64,000 bases of DNA from Armigeres subalbatus. Taxonomy: Eukaryota > Arthropoda > Insecta > Diptera > Culicidae. The notes below the pieces were generated by a model. The model was not told the origin of the DNA. It did not search any database and was given only the letters and a program-made list of their open reading frames with translations. Position numbers and translations under genes: made by a program. This document shows positions 55,901 to 64,000 of this stretch, in pieces. How positions within the stretch are numbered: the stretch's first letter is position 1; each line of letters begins with the position of its first letter. The stretch lies in assembly GCF_024139115.2 (NCBI RefSeq), contig NC_085139.1, forward strand, positions 142,340,652 to 142,404,651, given 5' to 3'.

Positions 55901-57362
55901 ATTGGTTGGTTTGGTTGGTTTGGATTGGTTTGGTTGGTTTGGATTGGTTGGATTGGTTTGGATTGGTTACGGTTGGTTTGGATTGGTTGGATTGGTTTGG
56001 ATTGGTTTGGATTGGTTTGGGTTGGTTTGGTTTGGTTTGGATTGGTTTGGATTGGTTTGGTTGGTTTGGATTGGTTTGGGATTGGTTTGGATTGGTTTGG
56101 ATTGGTTTGGGATTGGTTTGGATTGGTTTGGATTGGTTTGGATTGGTTTGGATTGGTTTGGATTGGTTTGGGATTGGTTTGGTTGGTTTGGATTGGTTTG
56201 GATTGGTTTGGATTGGTTTGGATTGGTTTGGTTGGTTTGGATTGGTTTGGATTGGTTTGGATTGGTTTGGATTGGTTGGTTGGGTTTGGTTGGTTTGGGA
56301 TTGGTTTGGATTGGTTGGATTGGTTTGGATTGGTTTGGATTGGTTTGGTTGGTTTGGATTGGTTTGGGATTGGTTTGGGATTGGTTTGGATTGGTTTGGT
56401 TTGGGTTGGTTGGTTTGGATTGGTTTGGATTGGATTTGGTTTGGTTGGATTGGTTTGGATTGGTTTGGTTGGTTTGGTTGGTTTGGATTGGTTTGGATTG
56501 GTTTGGATTGGTTTGGGATTGGTTTGGTTGGTTTGGATTGGTTTGGGATTGGTTTGGTTTGATTGGTTGGTTGGTTGGATTGGTTTGGTTGGTTTGGATT
56601 GGTTTGGATTGGTTTGGTTGGTTTGGTTGGTTTGGATTGGTTTGGTTGGTTTGGATTGGTTTGGATTGGATTTGGATTGGTTTGGATTGGATTTGGATTG
56701 GTTTGGATTGGTTTGGATTGGTTTGGATTGGATTTGGTTGGTTTGGTTGGTTTGGTTGGTTTTGGATTGGTTTGGATTGGAGGAACGGCTGGTCCGTGCT
56801 GTTGTTCAGAAAGTGATGAAACCAATGGCGCTAAGTTGGTCTGTTGTTTGTTGTATGAGAGAATGTTGGTTATTTTATCCGGGCAATTTAGTTAACACAT
56901 GGAGTTGCTGGTTGGTTTGGATTGGTTTGGATTGGTTTGGATTGGTTGGTTGGATTTGGATTGGTTTGGATTGGTTTGGATTGGTTTGTGATTGGTTTGG
57001 TTGGTTTGGATTGGTTTGTGATTGGGGATTTGGATTGGTTTGGATTGGTTTGGATTGGATTTGGGATTGGTTTGGATTGGTTTGGATTGGTTGGATTGGA
57101 TTTGGATTGGTTTGGATTGGTTTGGATTGGTTTGGGATTTGGTTTGGATTGGTTTGGATTGGTTTGGATTGGTTTGGATTGGTTTGACGACGGATTGGTT
57201 TGGATTGGTTTGGATTGGTTGGATTGGATTTGGATTGGATTTGGATTGGTTTGATTGGATTGGATTGGTTTGGTTTGATTTGGATTGGATTCAGATGGTT
57301 TGGATTAGATTTGGTTGGTTTGGATTAAATTTGGATTGGTTCAGATTGGTTTGGATTGGTTA
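52987..57362. repeat. TTTGGATTGG satellite-like array, copy B (4.4 kb)
   Basis: Same 10-bp unit as copy A, with more 9-bp (TTTGGTTGG) and G-extended (TTTGGGATTGG) variants. The left edge uses 11-bp TTTGGATTGGA units; the right edge (57,215-57,362) is degenerate. It is interrupted by one non-repetitive island (56,781-56,909). Open in several frames for up to 1,338 codons with no protein-coding meaning. Confidence 0.97.
56781..56909. other. 129-bp non-repetitive island inside array B
   Basis: Begins AGGAACGGCTGGTCCGTGCT and ends ACATGGAGTTGCTGG. Composition is unlike the array and I recognise no match elsewhere in the window. An insertion or a chimeric read patch. Confidence 0.8.
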
Positions 57363-60200
57363 TATGCTCCTCCAAACAAGCTTTTCAAGATTCTAAATAA
57401 AATCTGAAGCCGCTTCGGTATTGGTTACCACTCACGTGGTAAATAAAATTATTGCGAAATTAGTTCTATATCCACTTTTAAACCTTCAATCATTTAAATA
57501 CTGTTAAAAAACGTTTTAGAAACAGTGTATGTTACCCGTTGGAAAACTCAAAGTAGGTAGCATTTATGTAGGTAATTGAACAAACTCGACAGAACTCATT
57601 CGTAATTTACAACACGTTCTAAAAATCTTGTTTTTGTAGCTAGAGGCAATATATATTATTACGAATACATAAAATGTAACCACCTTTGACGCTCATTACG
57701 CCATCTGAGTTGACTTCCCTTCTGCTATCATGGTTACCCTGTGGTTGGAAAATCATAAAATCACAACCATTTGGCTACCAGCTAGGTACCAACGAAAAGC
57801 AGTAGCCAGATGATTGTAATAAAGCCGCAATACGGTTCGCTGGTCCCACCTGTGATGTTTGCTGTGTGCCAACAAGTCAGAAGCCCAATTGAAGTACTTC
57901 CTATGCCATGCCAACAAGAAAGGAGAGCAGCCGTCCATTGCGAGGGTTCAGATTGCAAACAGCAGTCTCATTTCACTGTCGTACCTGGAATCCAACTTTA
58001 GCCTAGCCTTTACATTGCCGCTGGGTCGGAACAAAATCAAAGATCTGGAAATCATAATTTGCCAAGGTATTGCTGCTTTGTGTTTATCACTGGTTGCTTG
58101 GTACTAGGCGACCCATGCGGCTAGTTCCGTCCGGTGCATTCCCATTCAATTTAGGAATATCAAGTTGGCATTTATCGTGTACCACAAATGCAGGGATGAC
58201 TTGCTCATTAAAGAAAATACAGAAAAGTCTGCCTTACATCGCGTTCCGTAACTTAATTCACACTTCAACTAGTTTCCAAATATCAGACTCGTACGGTTTC
58301 TTCGTAAACAGTTATAGTTTTAAAATATGTCTTTCTAACAAACATGTTTTACTAATTTCATCTATAATCATTCGTTCATTTGGAAAGCTCAACTACTCTT
58401 AAGCGTTACGGAGCCGAACCTTCTTTTTACCTTTGTAAAACTAGTTTGTATGTAAAAGCGATTACATATCAAAGGTTTTGTGCAATACACGTACAACTCA
58501 AATTCTGTAAATTTTCTGATGCACTCGAAGCTACTTTTGACACAATTGATTATTTCGAATACCATGGATCTTTGTACATATCTTGATAATAATGGATGAG
58601 TTTGATTCATTGATTTATACAAACTTCCCGAAAAGTCGTAAAACCTTAAAACAAGCATAATTTTTATACATGGCAAATTTCAACCTGAGTCTCCGAGAGT
58701 TAAAACAATCTTCAGTTTTTTGCTGTCAAAAAGTCATAAACGAAAAAAAAAATAGTTGGGCCATTATAAATTGCATGAAACCGACGATATGTAATAAAGG
58801 GTTTATAGTGTTGACTAAGTATTCCACCGTCCAACGGGGCAAAAGATGAATAAATTCTTTTTTTTAATGCGTACATAAGGTACCAAGCAAATTGTAAAGT
58901 TCTTGGCAGTCTGTCAGTTTTTATTACAAAATATGTAGTTTTGTCATCACTATGAATTGAAATTTACTTCAAAACCGCTGGTCGGTCATAATCGTGCGGG
59001 TTCGACAGAACCAGCATCATATCCTGTACGCTTAAAGCAAAAAGCTATATTTAATGTGGCGCTATTATTAAGCCGAGCGAAGGCTTGGTTTTATTGATTG
59101 TCGAAAGTCCACACGACGGTGGGTCAACTGGCTCAAAGTTCAAACGAGAGACCAAAGATTGTGACGTACATATTACGTTGTATTCGTTGCACTTGCCCTA
59201 GCTACGTACCAAGGCAACAGTCACATAAGTTCAAAAATCACGCTTGATAAAAAGTGATTTACGCCGCTGGTGTCTGGTGATTATCGACAGTAAGAGATAA
59301 AATTTGTTTTAGTTTGTGACGCACTAAGGAACTGTACAGTTTTATTTCTGGTCGACAATGATTTGGCGAAATATTAGTTTTGTAGTTCAAATTTCATACA
59401 CACTAAATAATAAGACAAATTTCATGTTTAGAAAAAGCTGCTGCTAAAAAAGCGCCAATGTGTTTTATGTCAGTGTAAGCGATTTGAGTTTATCGAACAT
59501 CTTCTATACTTGGTGCTCCAATATCAGTGCATAGCTTTAATAATGACTTAAGAATAATAAGTATTTTGATCATTATTCATTATTCGTAATCGCCAAAAAT
59601 AATTATGCATTCCCTAATTACAAATCATTACACATCTCTAACACTCACGTACCTGATCCCCGATTTCACGAAAAACTAAAATTTCAAAATGATGTTTCTC
59701 AGCTGCCTTGCATCGGAATTTGCTTTTGTTTTCTGCAATTGATCACAAACTTCCTATAGTTTTATAGTAATTGGTCATCTTTTCAAAAAAGGACATGGTT
59801 CCGGAGGTATTCATGGGAGTACTGGGGTAACCTCCCGGTCCGGAAATATGGCAACTTCCTCAAAACAAGCTCATAGGTATGAGTTATGAGGGTGTTTGGT
59901 CCGTCTGGTCACATCCGGGAACACCCTGGAATCTGGTTCCCTGAGGAAATTAGCCACTTTTTGATCAATCCTGAAACCTGGCTTTTGACATGTCAAACTT
60001 CATAATTTTGCAAAACAAGCTTATAGGAATCTTTTATGAAGCTATTTGGTCACATTCCGGATAACACTGGAATCTGGCTCCTTGGGGGAAGTGGTCACTT
60101 TTTGATCTATTCTGAAACCTGGCTTGCGACGCGACGTGTCAAACTTCATTATTTTACAAAAACCATTTCCCCTAAGACGCTTAATAGTAATTAATCAATA
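57363..60200. repeat. Block Z, copy B: non-coding
   Basis: Direct copy of 31,490-34,640 (see there), generally longer because it lacks the deletions of copy A. It joins array B through GCTCCTCCAAACAAGC, the same junction word as at the right end of array A. No gene seen. Confidence 0.8.
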
Positions 60201-60225
60201 TTCATTTCATTTATTTAGTTTACAT

Positions 60226-61037
60226 CTAAACCGATAACACTGAATCAACAATTTGACGCCATAATACACAGTTCGAGGCCGCATCTCTCCATCCTCGAAT
60301 GCGCCCCACGCTCGCCAAGTCGTTTTGCACCTGGTCTGCCCACCTCGCTCGCTGCGCTCCACGCCGTCTCGTACCTGCAGGATCGTAAGCGAACACTATC
60401 TTTGCAGGGTTGCTGTCCGGAATTCTTGCAACATTGCCTGCCCATGGTACCCCTCCGGCTTTAGCTACCTTCTGGAAACTGGTTTCGCCGTAGAGTCTTC
60501 TTGCACACCGCCAAATATTGTTATATGCACCCGTCTGTCGAATACTCCAAGTGCTTGCAAGGCCTCCTCGAGCATTGTCCATGTTTCATGTCCGTAGAGG
60601 ACTACCGGTCTTATCAGCGTCTTGACACATTTGATGCAGCGGTGAATCTTTTTTGACCGCAGTTTCTTCTGGAGCCCGTAGTAGGCCCGACTTCCACAGA
60701 TGATGCGCCTTCTTATTTCACGACTAACATTGTTATCAGCCGTTAGCAAGGATCCAAGGTAGACGAATTCCTCAACCACCTCAAAGGTATCCCCCTCTAT
60801 CGTAACACTGCTTCCCAGGCGGGCCCTGTCGCGCTCGGTTCCGCCCACAAGCGTGTACTTTGTCTTTGACGCATTCACCACCAGTCCAACTTTTGTTGCT
60901 TCACGTTTCAGGCGGGTGTACAGCTCTGCCACCTTTGCAAATGTTCGGCCGACAATGTCCATGTCATCCGCGAAACAAATAAATTGACTGGATCTGTTGA
61001 AAATCGTACCCCAGCTGTTACACCCGGATCTCCACAT
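60226..61037 (-). pseudogene. RTE-type RT, catalytic FADD and C-terminal tail
   Basis: Contains FICFADDMDIVGRTFAKV with an intact F-A-D-D box, GLVVNASKTKYTLVGG, VEEFVYLGSLLTADNNVSRE, LIRPVVLYGHETWTM, a frameshift, then GNVARIPDSNPAKIVFAYDP and WRQIVDSVLSV near the stop. This is the best preserved RT catalytic centre in the window. Confidence 0.85.
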
Positions 61038-61080
61038 GACACCTTCTTGCGCAACGTTGAATAACAGACACGAAAATCCA

Positions 61081-61762
61081 TCACCTTGTCTTAGTCCCAG
61101 GGAAGCTGTTCTCGTCCATAATTTTCCATAGCTCTACGCGGTCTATACTGTCGTATGCCGCCTTGAAATCAACGAACAGATGGTGCGTTGGGACCTGGTA
61201 TTCACGGCATTTTTGAAGGATTTGCCGTACACTAAAGATCTGGTCCGTTGTAGAGCGGCCGTAAACGAAGCCGACTTGATAACTTCCCATGAACTCATTC
61301 GTGACAGACGTCGGAACATCATCTGGGATATCACTTTGTATGCGGCATTAAGGATGGTGATCGCTCGAAAGTTCTCACACTCCAGCTTGTCGCCTTTCTT
61401 GTAGATGGGGCATATAACCCCTTCCCTCCACTCCTCCGGTAGCTGTTCATTTTCCCAGATTCTGACTATCAGTTTGTGCAGGCTAGCTTTTCCGGGTCCA
61501 TCTTGATGAGCTCAGCTGCGAAACCAACATAACCAGCTGCTTTATTGGTCTTTAGCTGTTGGATGGCATCCTTAACTTCCATCAAGGTGGGGGCTGGTTG
61601 GCTTCCATCATCCTCTGAACTGACGTAGTCATCTCCTCCACTGCCTTGACTTTCACTGCCTGTACTCTCAGCGCCATTCAAATGTTCCTCGTAGTGCTGC
61701 TTCCACCTTTCGATCACCACACGTTCGTTCGTTAAGATGCTCCCATCCTTATCCCTGCACAT
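61081..61762 (-). pseudogene. RTE-type RT, N-terminal part and motif A
   Basis: Reads MCRDKDGSILTNE, RWKQHYEEHLNG, EVKDAIQQLKTNKAAG, then across a shift [35 protein letters not shown] and motif [21 protein letters not shown] with its catalytic Asp intact. Frames change three times. Confidence 0.82.
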
Positions 61763-62167
61763 TTCAGCTCACGTCATGAAGCCTTTGCGGGATGCGTTGG
61801 ACTTCTGATAGAACATGCGTGTTTCTTGAGAACGGCACAGCTGTTCCATCTCCTCGCACTCCGCTTCTTCCAGGCGGCGACCCTTCTCCTGAAAAAGGCG
61901 GGTCTGCTGTCTCCACTTCCATCTATAACGTTCCACGTTCTGCCGGGTACCTTGCTGCAACGCGACTGCGACTGTGTCTGCATTCTTCGTCGAACCAATA
62001 GTTCCGTCGACTTCGTCCCACATACCCGACGTTGTTCTCCGCTGCGTTGTTAATGGCTGCTTTGACTGTATTCCAGCAGTCCTCAAGAAGGGCCCCATCG
62101 AGTTCACCCTCTCACGCAAACGCTGCATCGAGATGTTGCGCGTATGCAGTGGCGACATCAAGTTGCT

Positions 62168-62874
62168 TCAGTCGCGTCCATCAATCAGAACGTGGTCGAT
62201 TTGTGATTCTGTCTGCAGTGGTGATCTCCAGGTGTACCGATACGGAAGGCTGTGTTGAAAGTAGGAGCAGCAAATAGCCATATTCTTGCAGGTGGCGCAA
62301 TCAATTAGTCGTAGGCCGTTTTCGTTCGTCAGCTGATGAGCGCTGAACTTCCCAATAGTCGGTCCACACTCCTCATCTTGGCCAACCTGAGCATTCAAAT
62401 CACATATGATGATTTTTATGTCGTGGCTTGGGCAACTGTCGTACTCACGTTCTAGCTGCGCGTTGAATGCATCCTTATCATTATCAGTGCTTGTGGTCTG
62501 TGGACGTTGATTATGCTGAAGTTGAAGAACCAGCCTTTGATCCTCAACCTGCACTCATTGATCGGCCACAACCCGATCACGCGCCTTTGCATATCGCCCA
62601 TCACTATGAAAGCTGTTCCCAGCTCGTGTGTGTTGCCGCAGCTCTGTTAGATGGTATGATTACCTCTAAACGTTCGCACCATTGATCCCTTCCAACAAAC
62701 CTTCTGCAGCGCTATGATGCCGAATCCACGGTCCTTGAGCACATCGGCGACTATGCATTTCCAATCGCTAGTCCCTTTTCGTCGCAGTGGTCTTCGCCGA
62801 TGGTTTCGGTCCGTACTCTCTTGTTGATTGTTCGTTACGATTTTTTTTAAAGACTGGCTTACAGGGCCTGACAC
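62168..62874 (-). pseudogene. RTE-type endonuclease domain, broken
   Basis: Pieces in order: KIVT (expected KIVTWNVRSL, altered here), GFGIIALQKVCWKGS (normally LQEVRWKGS, so the catalytic Glu reads Lys), KIIICDLNAQVGQDEE (normally GDLNAQVG), TNENGLRLIDCATCKNMAI, and WRSPLQTESQIDHVLIDGRD. At least two frameshifts. Confidence 0.78.
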
Positions 62875-63130
62875 CTTTCCGGAGGACCATTCCTCCTTAT
62901 TCCCGGTGGACCATAATGCACAGTTTCACTTAGAGCCCCTTGCTGGTACTCGGACGATGATCAGCCGCCCCTAACATGGAGAACAGACGCTCAGTAGGAT
63001 TTGCACCTCCGGAAAGGAGCATACGACCATAGTTCCTACCGTGGTTGGTTACCCGACCTTCGTTAAAGTTGCTCGTATTCCGGCCAGCACCACTAGGAGG
63101 TAGGGATAGAAGTTACTGGGTAAGAGGCTA

Positions 63131-63807
63131 CGGACGGCGAGATGGGGTCTATTTTATTCCTTCAGGTACGCGCAGTACCAATGATACCCTTTACCCAGCA
63201 TTTGCCGTGCCAATATTTCAATGTTTAATTTATCCTTGTTTTAATCCTAGGGCTTTTTTTCAAGTTCAGTCAGTAACAAACTCTGTTGACGACAACATTG
63301 TTAGGCGTTGCTCGAATATTTATTCCCTAAGAAAAACACAAAATAATAATAACACAAAAAAAAACTAAAAATTTCCATTTGCTTCAGAAACTAAACATGT
63401 CAATGCACTTTGAAGCGTAGTTAAACCGTTAAACCGTCATCTATTTCATAAGACAGTTTGCATGGTTTGCACGTTTCGAGTCGAGGTGCGCAATGCCACC
63501 TCAGATTTTATCCTCTTCTCGAAATATGGAGCAAAGGGACTTGTGTTGTTGCTCAAGCGAAAAATTCAACTGTTCGGTTGGGTAAGGTAGAGTTAAGGAA
63601 AGATTGAATTTTCACCTGGAGACATTTTTATGTCCACCCACAGACGTAACGCACTTCGATCTCCTCCGCTTTAAGGATTCTTCAACTGTGTCAAAACAAA
63701 ACAGACAATTGATTAAAATGAAAAGTGTGGGACATGAGAGTGAAATGTCATGACAATTATGTCATTTGACACTAACTTGGCTCAGACAAAGATAAAGCGA
63801 TAAGTAC
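63131..63807. other. Block B right flank, no gene seen
   Basis: Collinear with 37,241-37,865. Confidence 0.6.
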
Positions 63808-64000
63808 AGTGGGTCCAAAAAGTATTCGTCTAGCTGCATATTTTTAAGTAAAATAAAAAAATTAGGCTTGATAGAAGCGGTATCACAAAACTTTCTTCTA
63901 AATTTGATAGAAAACTTATCAGTACATGATTATTATTCAAAAACAAATAAAAATTTCATTTACTTTTGTTGTCATGTAGAAAACATCTAAATTCCCTCAA
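63808..64000 (+). mobile_element. Left end of a Tc1-like element, running off the window
   Basis: TA followed by CAGTGGGTCCAAAAAGTATT and CGTCTAG at 63,809 onward is a typical Tc1-family terminus; its complement is seen at 44,131-44,157. The transposase would lie beyond the window. Confidence 0.6.

Larger units (their letters stand above)
60200..63130 (-). mobile_element. RTE-type non-LTR retrotransposon (endonuclease + RT), copy B
   Basis: Single-ORF-type layout on the minus strand. A leader (about 63,130-62,880, with GGAGGTGCAAATCCTACTGA) is followed by endonuclease, a linker, RT with FADD, a C-terminal tail and a short AT-rich end with TAAATAAATGAAATGAA (about 60,199-60,215) instead of a plain poly(A). 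These traits fit the RTE clade (JAM1 is the known Aedes example); family identity is not confirmed. Frameshifts break it into about eight pieces. Confidence 0.82.

Noticed and set aside
53019..57396. Open frames of up to 1,338 codons on the plus strand
   Set aside because: Same reason as array A; no non-repetitive coding sequence except the 129-bp island, which is only a short interruption.
60226..62874. Active RTE element or endogenous viral polymerase
   Set aside because: The EN-RT order and motifs are those of a non-LTR retrotransposon, not a virus, and several frameshifts plus an altered endonuclease block argue against activity as sequenced.

Overview
This is a stretch of mosquito nuclear genome, most likely Aedes. 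Reasons: it is AT-rich with very low gene density; it holds several copies of a tRNA-related SINE that I recognise as Feilai; it has Jockey-, R1/LOA- and RTE-type non-LTR retrotransposons of the kind abundant in Aedes, a Tc1-like DNA transposon, and many fold-back/MITE palindromes. I see no bacterial-style gene organisation and no host multi-exon gene. Species assignment is inference.

Host-like genes are few. (1) At 12,190-12,773 (+) two small secreted cysteine-rich proteins share one 8-Cys pattern. The stop codon of the first and the start codon of the second are separated by only 5 bases, and one TATA/initiator pair lies upstream, so a dicistronic mRNA is possible. This is the most interesting host feature here. 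(2) At 25,202-25,528 (-) lies a 108-aa secreted, cysteine-free, proline-rich protein with a clear TATA/initiator promoter; an indel-broken second copy lies at 51,927-52,272.

Layout. 0-11 kb: decayed RTE-like fragments, a hAT-type MITE with 8-bp target duplication (886-1,115), Feilai copies and nested fold-back elements, one carrying tRNA-like arms. 12.1-12.8 kb: the 8-Cys gene pair. 14.55-19.10 kb: a near full-length Jockey-clade element (-) with 15-bp target duplications, inactivated by stops, frameshifts and a changed RT catalytic motif. 19.9-20.3 kb: a Feilai with 13-bp target duplications. 20.3-23.5 kb: an RTE tail next to a GC-rich R1/LOA-type element whose endonuclease-RT has been deleted. 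23.5-38.04 kb and 46.4-64.0 kb: two direct copies (A and B) of a large block, comprising ~170-bp tandem repeats, the secreted-protein gene, a truncated Feilai, a huge TTTGGATTGG array, about 3 kb of non-coding sequence, an RTE element and the end of a Tc1-like element. Between them (38-46.4 kb) lie a Feilai, a 5'-truncated Jockey copy with 12-bp target duplications and a decayed Tc1 transposase.

Copies A and B differ by scattered 1-7 base indels, by transposon presence/absence with clean empty sites, and by array length. A 25-N gap (31,465-31,489) falls inside copy A. The simplest reading is two haplotypes of one locus laid end to end by a long-read assembly with incomplete error correction; a real segmental duplication is the alternative. 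Frameshifts within 28-64 kb should therefore not automatically be taken as biological. The longest open frames in the window (up to 1,338 codons) are artefacts of a tandem repeat with no stop codon in any of the six frames.
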